Of a stretch of 64,000 nucleotides of DNA, positions 34,101 to 46,560 are shown one piece after another. A program made the position numbers and the translations under genes. The notes under the pieces were generated by a model. The model worked only from the letters and a program-made list of their open reading frames with translations. It searched no databases and had not been told where the DNA came from. The DNA comes from Mya arenaria (Eukaryota; Mollusca; Bivalvia; Myida; Myidae): positions 48,368,949 through 48,432,948 of the forward strand of contig NC_069123.1 in the NCBI RefSeq assembly GCF_026914265.1. Direction: 5' to 3'. Numbering within the stretch: the stretch's first letter is position 1; each line of letters starts with the position of its first letter.

Positions 34101-37100
34101 ACACAGAGCAGATTCCATAGCTCATCTTTGGTTTTCTCAAGTTGTTAAGGGGGGCTTACACAACTACCATTAAAGCAAAAGTTATAGGCTTATATACAAG
34201 CGTTTAATCACTGGTAAAATGTGTGCCACAAGGCTATGACAATACCTTGACTTTCTGCACAAATCAAACAGGCTGATAATGCGAATAGGAAATAAAAACC
34301 TGCAGTAAAAGACATAAATCCCAAATGCAGTGTATTGGCAACACCTTACCCTGTGTTTAAGTTGCTTGCTGAGGTGAAGTGTAGAGATGTCGACATGATC
34401 CAGGAGGATCTGGAGCAGGGCCTTTGTGCGCTCTTTGTCATATGTTGTGTACACCGCCACCAGTACCAGCGACAGGCCATCCTGGACATAATGAAACAAG
34501 GTCACTCACTGTCCTGTCCTCATTGGCCAGAGTGGGAAAATTAAAGATGAAGCAAAACTACTCTAAAGAGAACCCAACACTCTCAGTTGGTCCAAAAGCA
34601 TAACTCTACAACAATTTCAACCCAAATTATCAGCCTTGCTTATGCACCAGTCAATTGTAACCACGGCCCCCCCAGGTCCGGGGAATAGCTAGGACTTTGA
34701 CTTTCGGTCCGGCCAACCCTGGGTAAAATCCCAGCCCTGCGGGGATGAACTGATGGTAAAATCTCAGCCAAATGCCCCGCACCCCAGGGACCATAGGTAA
34801 GGAACTTTCCCCGCTATTTTTGGCGCAAAGACAAAACCAGCGCATTCACCCGGCACTGCGGGGCCACCTGGAAGGTAAATACACGGCCCGTTTCCCCGGC
34901 TATCCCCGGACCTGTGGGGGCTGTGGTTACAATTGACTGGTGCATTACAGCCATTTAATATAACTGAATGTGAGAGTTCCATGTAGAAATATCTTATTTA
35001 CAATAAAAAATAAATGATGCTTGCATTAAAATCTATCTCAGCCATACCTGATCTGGCCACTTACCAGGGAGGTCCATGTTACGTCTGCTCCCTTGGACAA
35101 CAGCAGTTTCACCACCTCACAATGGGTCTCCAGGATGGAAGCATAGATGGGAGGGAAACAAGAGTGCTGAAATACAGTCACATACATGTAGCAATAACTG
35201 GTAACAAATGCACCCAACAGTTTGAATTCATTCACACACAAGAATTTCATAATCCCAAACCATTTTCATTAACATGTATGATAATGTCAAATTTCATATT
35301 CATTAAAGCTGCATTCTCACAGATTGAACGTTTTCACAACTTTTTTATTTTTTGACTTGGAACAAGGCAATTTTTGCGAAAATGCATGGAAACCAGTTGA
35401 CTGAAGACCGAGGACCAAAAAAATTGATCGCAGATTCTATATTTAAGTTCAAAAATTGATGTTTTATGCAATTTTTCCAAACCGTTAGTAACGGTTTAAG
35501 CCATAGAACATTAATTTTCAACGGAAATATAAGAATCCGATCTTTGTCAGCAGTCTTTACTATTGGTTTGCAGATATTTACACAAAAATTTGCTTTTTCC
35601 AAGACAAAAATAAAAAAGTTATAAAAAACGGCATATCTGTGAGAGTGCAGCTTTAATATTCAAAGAAAAAGAGAACATGTATAAAAAGAACAGATACAAC
35701 TTATGTTCTGGCCAATATAACCATTACACTGAAACTAATGTGCAATCATGCATAACAGTTTACCTTGGAGGGCAGGTTGATGTCACAACCCTTCTTTAAA
35801 AGAAGCTCAACAACGTCCCCGTGTCCATTGAAACATGCCAAGTGAATCGGGGCATTGCCTTTCTGTTAAAGATAAGCAAAACAATACTAGTCAAGTTTGT
35901 TAGTCAGATTACCAAATATTCAATTGATGCAATGGCAAACACAATTGTATACCTTTTAAAATAGCTGTATTGACATAAAATCATTAAAGAACAGGAACAT
36001 TTTCATTTTTCTGGATATTCCTGTTAAACATATTTAAAAAAGAGAAGCTCACAAAACTCACTATTTTTTGTTATAGATGAATAAGAATCATACATGCAAC
36101 AATGTAATGTATCCTTGAAATGTATTAATGAAATGAGCCCAATATATCCTATTACAATACTGCAATCAGCACCTGTGAGAGGAGAGTCATGTCTGCGTCA
36201 TGCTTGAGCAGTTCTTTTACAATATGGGTGTGTCCCTCAGCACAGGCCAGATGTAGGGCAGACTGCCCACCCTGGTGGTAAAGAAAAAACAGGTAATATT
36301 CATGCTAGATGTTCATGTAGCAAAATTGCTTTTGAAAAGCTATATTTTATCATCACGTAAAATAATTGCATGTTTTATATATATTATTGCCAGAGTCATT
36401 TCCTGATTTCCCTTCTACTTTGGCTTCCAACTTTTCATATATAAGACAAGTTCCAACCCATTCTAGACAAAATCACAGGACTTTGTGATTTCCTATAACA
36501 ATCAGAAGCTGAGTTACCTTGTTAGTGAAGTTGATGTCCATGCCCTCTGAGGTGAGGCAGGCCTTGAGGGCAGAGACGTCTCCGTTCCGGGCTGCATGCA
36601 ACAGGTCTAGATGGGGCTGGTCCGAACACTGCTGGGGGAGAATAGATGTCTCATACACAAGGGAACTGACATCACATACTAATGGCATTTTTTTTTACCT
36701 TAACTGTAAAGGCTGGTACTTACAATGAAAGAAATAATATTCCTGTCTTTGTCTGAATTACAGATGGCATTTGGTTAATAAATTATAGCTAGTAGAAATT
36801 AACACTTGTAAGAAATTATAAATACTTTGCTACAAGGACCGACATGCTGCCGACATACCGCTGCCCCAAGGCCTCCATTCATACAGGACCTCATCATCTC
36901 CGACACTGTCGCAGGAACATCCATGATGCTGTTGTCACAACACACCACTACAAACCTAAAACATTGTATGAGTAGAACTAGCTTTATTTTCAAAATCATT
37001 TGTGGAAGATTAAAGACTTCATTGTGTAATGGTATATTTTTAAGAACATCTGTAAAGCATTTCCAGCATCACAGAATTTAAGACATTAAACTATATTGAG

Positions 37101-40100
37101 AATATTATATTTGAATTCACAAAGTTTTAAAACTTTATTTTTTGACCAAGTAATACACTGATGTCCTTTCTTTTTCTCACTCTTTATTTGCAAATAGCAA
37201 TGATTGAGTCAAGACATTCAATTATGAAATCGAAAAGCTAACATCTAAGACTTAAGGAGTCATTATTTGTTGCATGCACATCAGTTTCTTTCTACATAAT
37301 CTCAGCTGTAGCCATTCCCTTCTGCTTCATGATCTCAATTGTAGCCATTACCTTCTACATTATCTCAACTGTAGCCGTTACCAACAATATGATCTAAACT
37401 GTAGCAATTAACTTCTGCAACATTATCTCAAACAAATTGCAATACTATCATCTTAACTGTGGCCATGACCTTCTTATGACCACCATATTGCCAATTCCAT
37501 CATCTCAATAGTGGCCATGACCTTTTCTGGCCACCACAATGACAATACTATCATCCTCAACAGTGGCCATGACCTTCCTCTGACCACCTCAAAGCCAATA
37601 CAATCATCTCAATAGTGACCATGACCTTCTTCTGACCACCACAATGACAATACTACCATCCTTAATAGTGGCCATGACCTTCCTTTGACCACCTCATAGC
37701 CAATACCATCATCTCAATAGTGGCTATGACCTTCTTCTGACCACCACAATGACAATACTATCATCCTCAACAGTGGCCATGACTTACCTCTGACCACCAT
37801 ATTGCCAATACCATCATCTCAAAAGTGGCCATGACCTTTTTCTTACCACCTCATAGCAAATACCATCATCTCAACAATGGCCATGACCTTTTTCTCACCA
37901 CCACAATTCCAATACTTTGATCTTAACTTTAGCCATGAGCTACAAACCAAATTGCAAATACCATCATCTCAATAGTGGCTATGGCCTTATTTTGACCACC
38001 ACAATGACAATACCATCATCCTCAACAGTGGCCATGACCTTCTGCTGACCACAAAATTGCAAATAAATACTGTCATCTCAACAGTAGCCATGACCGTCTT
38101 CTGACCAGCTCATAGTCAATACCATCATCTCAACTAAAGCCACAACATTTCGGTGACAACCACATCGCCAATATTATTATCTCAAAAGTAGCCATGACCT
38201 GCTGACCACCACAATGCCAATATGATCCTCATAACTGTGACCATGAGGCATGACCTTCCACTGACCATCACATTGCTAATATTATCATCTCAACTAATGA
38301 CCTTCCACTTACCATCACATTGCTAATATTATCATCTCAACTAATGACCTTCCCCCTACCATCACATTGCTAATATTATCATCTAAACTGTAACCATTAC
38401 CTCCCGCTGACCACCACATTGCCAATGTTGATGACCCCAGTCTCAACAGCGGAGTTGATTCTTTCCTCCCCAATGACAGATGCTATGTCCTGCCAGTCTG
38501 AACAGTCACCGGAACCTGATATTAATAGACAACAGGCCACTATATTTTATATCTTCATATACATATTGCAGAATTATTTATTACGGCAGATCTTAAATTG
38601 AATCAATATTGAATCATTGCGTTGTCTATGTAATTTAGCTTTATTTAGTTATTTTCAAAAAAGGCTTTTTAGTTTTAAAGAAGCACAATGTTGACTTTTC
38701 ATTGAGGATGCGTTTGTATCTCAGCTTAAATATAACACAAAGTACACAGTATAAAGGTGCCTTTCCATATCTCTGCAATCTGCATCTGATTCATTGTCTG
38801 TTAAAAAGAAGACCAAAACATTATTTAAAAAGAAATTCTCATTGAAAATATGGGTTGGAAAAACAGATATAGATTCCTTCACCAGTCTGCTGATGGAAAC
38901 ATTGGAAAAGCAGTCTGGATGGAGATTCCTGTTGCATAGCAGTTGTAACGCTGTAATCATTTCTCTTTTAAATCGCCAATAAGACATAAATCTGCACTTA
39001 AATAAGAATAAAAATTTGATAAGCCAGTCATTCAGAACAGAAGACTGTACATAATAAGAAAATGCAGACTTGGTTCTATCAAATAATTATACAAGTTATG
39101 ACATTGACCACATCTAAATGTCTGAGATTCTTTTCCCAAGAGGCTTGTATACTGATATCATGGCATCTTATTGCATGAAGGAAAAGTAATGCACTATTCA
39201 CTTCTGCCAATTCTGTTAAGTTAAAACCAGATTCAATGCATGTTAAGTTGAAACCGGATTCAATGCATGTTAAGTTAAAACCAGATTCAATGCATGTTAA
39301 GTTAAAACCGGATTCAATGCATGTTAAGTTAAAACCAGATTCAATGCATGTTAAGTTAAAACCAGATTCAATGCATGTTAAGTTAAAACCAGATTCAATG
39401 CATGTTAAGTTAAAACCGGATTCAATGCATGTTAAGTTAAAATCAGATTCAATGCATGTTAAGTTAAAACCGGATTCAATGCATAAGTATACGGAATATA
39501 TATATATTATTTTTTTTTGAAAACAGTTTTGTTTTTTATGAGTTTTACATGAAGGTTACTACCAAGGCAATGAGTGATGGGAAAATTGCCGTTGAAAGTA
39601 ACATGATTTATGAAATTATACAGCACTGTCATATTCTACAGGTCTCTCAAAACGTACAATGGTACATGTAACTATCCTGATTTAAGGCTATTTTTAGGCA
39701 TATACAGTAGAAAATCATTTTTCAAAAGATGCTATCACACTTGTATTGCTTTATTTGTACCATTTATAAAATCGAGATATTAGTAAGCACAGATCATTTT
39801 ATGTTTTTTTTTTATTGTTTCTAAAGCTACTAGTATTGTATAAATATCCTTGGAACAGATATGTTGCTCACATGTTTTGATAGCAAAATGAAAAAAACCA
39901 CACACTATTATATAAATTAGAAATGGATTCTTGAAACACAGTTATGAAGGCTTTGAACAGTTAAAAAAGGCAATTTCAATTTGTTATGATATGCAGCTGA
40001 CAAGTAAGTATTCACAAAATCTATGGATAGAGCCAATGACTTGTGATCTTTACATTGATCCGGCATGCTGTCTCGATGAGGTCACGTGAGCATTTTACCC

Positions 40101-43100
40101 GAGTGTCATGAACATCCTTCAACAGATTTAGGAGATATCAAGCTCTATGGCTCAAACATTTAACCTTGAACTGTGACCTTGACCTTGAGCCGGCGCATCT
40201 GTAGTGTGGGTTCTGCACATCATCTCAATGCAATGAACAATATACCTGATATTCTTGAAAATACTTCAAGCAATTTAAGACATTTTGAGTCAACAGAAAT
40301 CTATGACACACTTGCGAACATTTGACCTGAGCTTCATGAATGTTTAAAAGAAATGGAGCGGAGACAAAATCTATGGTTCAGACCATGAACTGTCTGTAAC
40401 TTGAGCCAGTGGACCATGAATGTAGGTTCTACACGTTGCCTCGATGTAGTGTATTTTGAGTTTTATGAATATCCTTTAATGGGTTTAGAAGATTCCTAGT
40501 GCACATAAAATATATTGCTTGAAGTTTGACCTTGAACTGTGAGTTCTGCACACAATCTTGATGATTATATTTGGTGAAGTTTCATAAAAATCTTTCAAGC
40601 GGTTTTGAAGATGGGGAGTTTAAACATGTGTTGCAGATGGACAGACAGATGGACATTATAGTGCTCAAAACAACATAGCATGGGAGAAACATGTCTTTTA
40701 AGGGTGGTCACAATCTGATTTAGCATCATATGAATGATTGCAACTTGTTGAGATTATATAGCGAGATTATATAGCGAGTTCTTTCAATTTATTCATTGAA
40801 TAAATGCAATCATGCACTTTTTTATTTATTAACAATAATAATTATAATCATATTTTGGTCAACAAAATGTTTGATTGACAACTTGTGACTAGTCAAGTAT
40901 TTGCATGATTTTGTATGACAATCGCAAATGATAACATTTGTTTCACTATGCCTGAATTTGACTTTTTACTTCATCATATCTCATTGATAACTAGAAAATA
41001 CTCCTAAATATGTTTTATAATATACTATACTATACTGCACTATACTATACTATACTATTCTATTAAGCTTGTAAGCAATAAACAATCTGTATCCTCATGT
41101 TAAAGGAACATAACATTGGTGAAACCATCAGACTTTAAATTAATACTGTCACCAAGTCTTATGAGTACAAATAATAAACTTTTTTTGTTTAATCTTAGAG
41201 CAAAACAAGTCAGGAAAATCTTTGGTGATTTCTCTGACTACAAAACTATAACATCATGACTGAATACTAGTAATAAATGTTCATTATCTGCACAAAATAC
41301 AGCTGACAACGTCATACAAACGTCATACTTAAATGCACAGCCTTATAATAGGAAAATTGCTAACAGGAACTAACACTTAATAATCCCCAATAAGGAACCA
41401 CATACTATGATGAAAAGGCTTTTAAGTATTACATCAGTTACAAGGTTTTTTATGATAAAATGGTATTTTTCTACAAGGGCACATTATATCTTGATAACGG
41501 TTGTATTATCTTTCCAATAAATGGAAACACTGTCTTTATTTTTTTTAACCATTTAGTAAACAACAACCTGCAAAAAACATGTTTACATCAAACAGAGGAA
41601 ATTTGTCACATATGACTTTTTTGAATGAAAAGGGATCAAGTAACATTGATTTAATCATTCTTAGGATGACTTTTTTTTTTCTTTTAAATTATTTTCAAAT
41701 ACCATTATTAACTTCTTACTCAAACTATATTCAAGTAATACAAGTCATTCTTAATTGAACATTATATTGATGTTATTCAGTTTATAATTATATCTATAAA
41801 TAATCCTACATAAGTTACAGATCATTTATGTGCCCTATAGTTAAAAATAATGATATACGATTTATGACCTTTATAATTGAAATCAAAAACAATTTATTTA
41901 AACAAAACATTAAACTTTATAGTAATTGTAAAATATGAACCTCAGATCTCTTCATACATTCAAAGAATGGTTGTATCATCAGTATCAATATATACCAAGT
42001 TCTGATTTTTTTCTCTATGTTGACTCTGTCATGAATTTGGCCATATACTATGTTTTAGATAATGAAATGATGATTTTTATACATTTAGCGCTTATTTAAA
42101 AATATGTATATATATACAAAAAAATGTTTAAGAGAAGTTGAAGCACTGTACAGAAAATAACTACTAACAAATTTTAGGGTTAGGGTAAATGTCTTCAATA
42201 ATTTTCTAGTTAATGGCAGTAAAATCATTTACAATAGAGGTCCGGGGCTCGATCCCCGGTCAGGGAATTTTCTTGTGGCCTTTCACATGGACGCTCAGTA
42301 CTGATGCATTTGACCCAGGAAGAGGAATTAAGAATGTTTCAAATAATATGTTAGCTTCCTACCCAATCAAGCTAAAATAAAATGGTATAAACTTTCATTT
42401 TTTATTTCAAAATGTGTTGTTGAAAAAAGTAACATAGTCCTTTGTATGAGCCCCTCATTGCAAAAGCTAGCTTTGACTGTAAAAAGGGTTTTCGATTTAA
42501 AGGCACAAAAAGTACTCTCTAGAAGCAACAGAAAGATACAACTTTAAAGCTATTTTGTAGTAATTGCACTTCATTAGATATATTTCTATATTTGGAAATA
42601 TGTGTATGAAATAGATATCATAAAATACTGTTGTGATGTTGAAGTGTTTGCTAATTAGTATCCATAGCAATATACTATATATAGATACTTTATGTTCATT
42701 TTTGAATACGGTATTCTACACAAAAGTGTCACTTTCTTTAAATTTGCACAGGCAAAGTCTTGGAAATTTGCATACATGATGTAACAAGAGGGCCAAAATG
42801 GCCCTATATCGCTCACCTGATTAAAATGACCAACCAGTCAGTGGTTATTAAATATGTTGCCTGCTTAGAAAGTAGGTGTTTGCTGAGTAATTTTATGGTT
42901 GATAAGGAGGTATGTTATATTGTAAACGTGTAACAGATTAAATCAGACACCATTGCAAAAGGTGGTATTCAGATTCAACCATACATGTGTACAAGTTTGT
43001 TATTCTATAATGCCTCCCAAATTCAACTTCATGAGTGTGTTAACACATTTGTAGTGTATATAATCATTTCCAATCAAAGCAACAAAAAGAGTATTACTTT

Positions 43101-44181
43101 TGCTTAGGTGAGCTAAAAAACAAAAACATGGTTAAAAAAAAGCTTGTAATCCTAATTCTGCCCAATTAGGGGTGAATATATCCAATAGAATGGCAGTAAT
43201 TTTGCAAATGTTTTGTACATTTATTTTGGTGAACTGGGGCCGGTAGACAAAAAATAAACTTAAACTCAAAGCTGGTCAAAGAGTTATTAGGTTCCGTTTA
43301 TCAAATAAATAGGCCAATACAGCAGACACCCCAGGCCTATTTGATAAATACACACTAATAACCTTTAACATTACCTAAAAGATTATCATCATGTAAACCC
43401 TAATAAAAAGTAGAAAACAAGCCTGCCTGTGACACTGATGAGCACATGGACACTTCGTGGATCAATCTTCTTCACATGGTAGCCTGGCAGTGGAAGACGA
43501 ATGACTGGTGAAGCGTGAAATTTACGCCGTAGTGGTTCAAGGACAATCACTGGGGACACATATGTGTCACTCCCCATGTGGCTGTGGACCACTGATTCGT
43601 CTGTGTTCGATACCTGTGTAATAAGTTCAGTGTAATGTGACCAAAATATGTTTTTGCAAGCAATTGTGCAATCATGTAAAACAATATTTTGGTTCATTTG
43701 TGCTCCGACAACCGATCTTTAATAGTAGATAACTAATGATATTTACAAGTGGTAAATAAATGTTTGCGTTCTCTGATTTTGTCAATATTTAAATTAATAA
43801 ATATATTGATCAAGTCTACAATACTGCCTGCTCATGCTCAATAGTACTGTCAATATCACATATTGACAACTTTTTTGTCAATATTAATGAGAGTGGATGA
43901 GTCTACAAATAAAATAATACCAAATATCCACAGAAGATGGAATACTGGTAAACAATGGTTTGAAAAAAAACTTCCTTTTAAAGCCTACATTGTAATGATC
44001 TTACCCAAACTACATAATTCCAACCTACCTGTATGGAAACCCTGCAGAAGTTCATCCTGCCGACTGCGAATGTTCCAACAGGCATCTCACATCTGATCTC
44101 TGGGTGCTGGGTGGCCTCCAAGGTCCCGCCATCTGGTGTAAGGAAGCGGATAGCCTGTATGTCAATCTCATTATACTCCAT
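31162..44181 (-). CDS. ZU5-like and ankyrin-repeat protein with possible C-terminal CaaX box
   Basis: Fourteen coding exons (minus): 44181-44029, 43613-43427, 38515-38401, 36955-36859, 36631-36518, 36271-36173, 35862-35764, 35166-35065, 34481-34350, 33919-33782, 33644-33534, 33196-33098, 31693-31595, 31347-31162; 576 residues, phases consistent at every junction. Residues ~1-113 resemble a ZU5 domain (GGTLEATQHP...SDTYVSPVIVLEPL). Residues 114-184 form an uncharacterised linker with a CCDNSIMDVPATV segment. From ~187 to 540 there are about ten ankyrin repeats, several strong (GGQSALHLACAEGHTHIVKE, KGNAPIHLACFNGHGDVVEL, AGVSCLHCACHGGHADIVDK), with two degenerate ones at 323-412. Five of these exons are exactly 99 bp, one repeat each. 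The tail is Lys/Glu-rich and ends KKCCNIV. A scaffold role is inferred; no orthologue is named. An acceptor at 44,236-44,237 implies an upstream non-coding exon. Confidence 0.85.
31898..32946. repeat. Tandem-monomer element in ankyrin-gene intron
   Basis: It starts near AGAGCTATCACTGAAGGTGA with TACCCCCGAACG and ends with CGTTTGTCGGGGTATAACA, so the ends are inverted. The interior has about five degenerate monomers of 130-150 bp with AAGTTATGCTCCGGACAAG, GGGCAATAACTCTGTAATTA and ACACTGCACTTCCTCTCATT. A GACCGACAAACCGAC simple repeat precedes the right end. It lies between exons 13 and 12. Unlike its relatives it lacks AGGTCA motifs. Confidence 0.82.
34642..34945. repeat. GC-rich 304-bp MITE with long terminal inverted repeats
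   Basis: The left end ATGCACCAGTCAATTGTAAC is repeated as an exact reverse complement at the right end, and the similarity extends inward through GGCCCCC and CAGGTCCGGGG. The body is clearly GC-richer than its surroundings. It sits between exons 9 and 8 of the ankyrin gene. The apparent frames on the minus strand are not coding. Confidence 0.92.
35303..35656. repeat. CTGCACTCTCACAG MITE, full-length copy
   Basis: A 354 bp element bounded by TTAAAGCTGCATTCTCACAG and its complement, with long, largely self-complementary flanking arms and a central palindrome (AAACCGTTAGTAACGGTTTA). It lies between exons 8 and 7 of the ankyrin gene, with TTAA at both ends. Confidence 0.92.
37290..38415. repeat. 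Degenerate ~60-bp minisatellite in ankyrin-gene intron 3
   Basis: About 18 diverged units built from CATCATCTCAATAGTGGCCA, TGACCTTCTTCTGACCACC and ACAATGACAATAC. The last unit abuts the donor of exon 3, so part of the exon 3 splice context (GACCACCACATTGCC) is itself repeat-like. Confidence 0.85.
39213..39485. repeat. 27-bp satellite in ankyrin-gene intron 2
   Basis: About ten near-identical copies of ATGCATGTTAAGTTAAAACC plus AGATTCA. The unit is nine codons long, so an ORF of the repeat MHVKLKPDS stays open through it; there is no sign of a gene. Confidence 0.95.
40075..40690. repeat. Degenerate tandem-monomer element
   Basis: Diverged monomers with TTGAACTGTGACCTTGACC and CCTTCAACAGATTTAG words end in GGACAGACAGATGGACA. 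The architecture is as in the other monomer elements but strongly decayed. It lies in intron 2 of the ankyrin gene. Confidence 0.55.
41029..41063. repeat. (TACTA)n microsatellite
   Basis: Pentanucleotide TATAC/ACTAT units with one interruption. Confidence 0.8.
42225..42275 (+). repeat. tRNA-like SINE fragment (T-arm region)
   Basis: CCGGGGCTCGATCCCCGG at 42,242-42,259 is a perfect T-stem with a B-box-like loop. No A box is seen at the right distance, so only the 3' half of a tRNA-derived sequence is present. Confidence 0.45.
42785..43117. repeat. Dispersed element beginning GAGGGCCAAAATGGCCCTAT
   Basis: The left end has a short palindrome (GGGCCAAAATGGCCC) and ATCGCTCACCTGA. The right end carries GCTTAGGTGAGCT, a partial inverse of it. 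About 330 bp in intron 2 of the ankyrin gene. Confidence 0.55.
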
Positions 44182-44239
44182 TCTCCTCTCACACAGGCTT
44201 GGTGGTCACTCCTGGTGTCCTCGCAAATATAATTGCTGC

Positions 44240-44765
44240 AAAAATAAAAAAAAAGGAAATAGATACTAATTGATAGTATAATTGACTTTATTTATGTTTA
44301 GATTAGTATGGCAAATAGTCCTTTATTTATTCCGTGTGAACTGATGTCAGCTAGAGCAATAGAGCCATCACAGGAATGATAAGGCCCCGAATGATAGCAT
44401 ATAAGTAAAGGGGTGCATTTTTAAGGCGGGTTCATTATACTGTATATAACAAAGAATCTGTCAATTGTCATCAACTATTCAGAATTTCTATAGAGTATAC
44501 ATAGGTCCAAAAATCTGACAATATTTAAGCATGAATTACATAACTTGTCCCAAAAGCTTATTATAACTTTGAGCAAGTATGGAAAGTTTGAACTTAATTA
44601 CGTTTTTTAAGTTTTTGACAAATCCATAAAAATTATCATAAATTCTAGTTATACAAAGGGCCATAAATCTGACAATTTTTGAGCATTTGTTACATTACGT
44701 GTCACAAAAGTGCACATTTTGCAAGTGTGAGGAATTTATCCTGAATTATGATAAGTTATTAACAA
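44240..44765. other. 5' flank of the ankyrin gene
   Basis: AT-rich sequence directly upstream of the acceptor at 44,236-44,237. The expected non-coding first exon was not found here. Confidence 0.35.
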
Positions 44766-44769
44766 ACTA

Positions 44770-46560
44770 GAAGTGCCCCAATGCGACGAAACCAGGTTTT
44801 TGTTATGGGCAATCAGAAATTATAGCCAATTACTTTGTTGTATGATCAAGTTCAATCTGCAGCTTCATATAAGCTATATTCACACTAAGTTTCATCAATA
44901 TCTATCAATGCTAACTAAAGTTATTGGGCAGAAACCATTTTTCTATTTTTAGTAACAGGGACCTTGACCCCACCCCCCTCAAAAGAAATTCCAAGCTTGC
45001 TCTTCACATAAGCTACTAGTACCTACACACAAAATTTCGTCAATATCTATCAATCCTAACTAAAGTTATTGGGCAGAAACCATTTTTCTATTTTTAGTAA
45101 CAGTGACCTTGACCTTAGCTCCACCCCCCTCAAAAGCAATCCCAAGCTAGCTCTGTACAAAAGCTACCTACACAACAAGTTTTATCAATATCTATCAATG
45201 CTTACTAATGTTATTGGGCGGACACCATTTTTAAATTTTTAGTAACACTGACCTTGACCTTAGCCCCACTCCCCTCAAAAGCAATCCCAAGCTAGTTCTT
45301 CACATAAGCTACCCACACACCAAGTTTAATCAATATCTATCAATGCTATCAAAAGTAATTTGGCAAAAAACATTTTTCTGTTTCAAGTAACAGTGACATT
45401 GACCGTAGCCCCTCCCCACTCAAAAGCAATCCCAAGCTAGCTCTTCACATGCTACCTACACACCAAGTTTCATCAATATCTGTCAATCCTAACTAAAGTA
45501 ATTGGGTGGAAACCATTTTTTAATTTTTAGTAACAGTGACCTTGACCTTAGCCCCTCCCCACTTAAAAGCAATTCCAAGCTAGCTCTTCACATAAGCTAC
45601 ATACACACTAAGTTTCATCAATATCTATCAATGCTAACTTATGTTATTGGGCAGAAACCATTTTTCTATTTTTAGTAACAGGCGACCTTGACCTTAGCCC
45701 CCCCCCCCCTCAAAAGCAATCCCAAGCTAGCTCGGTACATAAGCTACCTACACACCAAGTTTCATCAATATCGGTCAATGCTAACTAAAGTTATTGGGCA
45801 GAAACCATTTTTCTATTTTAAGTAACAGTGACCTTGAACATTTTTTTATTTTAAGTAATAGTGACCTTGACCTTAGCCCCTCCCCACTCAAAAGCAATCC
45901 CAAGCTAGCTCTTCACATAAGCAACTTACACACCAAGTTTCGTCAATATCTATCAATGCTAACTAAAGTTATTGGGCAGAAACCATTTTTCTATTTTAAG
46001 TAACAGTGACCTTGAACATTTTTTTATTTTAAGTAATAGTGACCTTGACCTTAGCCCCTCCCCACTCAAAAGCAATCCCAAGCTAGCTCTTCACATAAGC
46101 AACTTACACACCAAGTTTCGTCAATATCTATCAATGCTAACTAAAGTTATTGGGCAGAAACCATTTTTCTATTTTTAGTAACAGTGACTGACCTTAGCCC
46201 CATCCCCCTCAAAAGCAATCCCAAGCTAGCTCTTCACATAAGCTACCTACACACCAAGTTTCAATAATATCTATCAATGCTAACTAAAGTCATTGAACAA
46301 AACCAATGTTTGACGCCCGCCCGCCTGCCCGTCTGTCCGCCCGCCCGCCCGCCCAACGACAACCTCATTATAATAACCCGTTTTTCGTTGAAAACCTGGT
46401 TAAAAACATAAAAAAAGTTGATGGAAGGATGGACAGGCAGAAAGGAAGACATTCAGACAGACGGAAGGATGAACAGACGGACAGAAGGAAGACAGATGGA
46501 CAAACAGGGTGATAACTATTGGGCACCTTCAAATTTCTGTGGGGCTCTAATAAAAACTAA
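44770..46560. repeat. Tandem array of ~145-180 bp monomers with GTGACCTTGACC
   Basis: About ten monomers share ACCAAGTTTCATCAATATCT, AACTAAAGTTATTGGGCAG, GTAACAGTGACCTTGACC and AAGCAATCCCAAGCTAGCTC. One 178 bp unit is exactly duplicated (compare 45,794 with 45,972), so two identical 68-69 codon frames appear; they are repeat by-products. The array ends in a CCCGCC-type simple repeat (46,316-46,353), a CAGACGGA-rich stretch, and GGGCACC...GGGGCTC. The left end reads AGTGCCCCAATG. GTGACCTTGACC is an extended ERR/SF-1-type site on the minus strand (TCAAGGTCA). Confidence 0.88.

Noticed and set aside
38721..38987. Minus-strand 88-codon frame between ankyrin exons 2 and 3
   Set aside because: Considered as an extra exon, but it has no matching phase or splice sites and shares words with sequence near 48,170, suggesting a dispersed repeat.
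39236..39520. 94-residue repeat protein (MHVKLKPDS)n
   Set aside because: Pure consequence of a 27 bp intronic satellite; no start context, no flanking exons, inside an intron on the opposite strand of the ankyrin gene.
42176..42187. Interstitial telomere (TTAGGG)n
   Set aside because: Only about two units; too short to be more than chance or SINE sequence.
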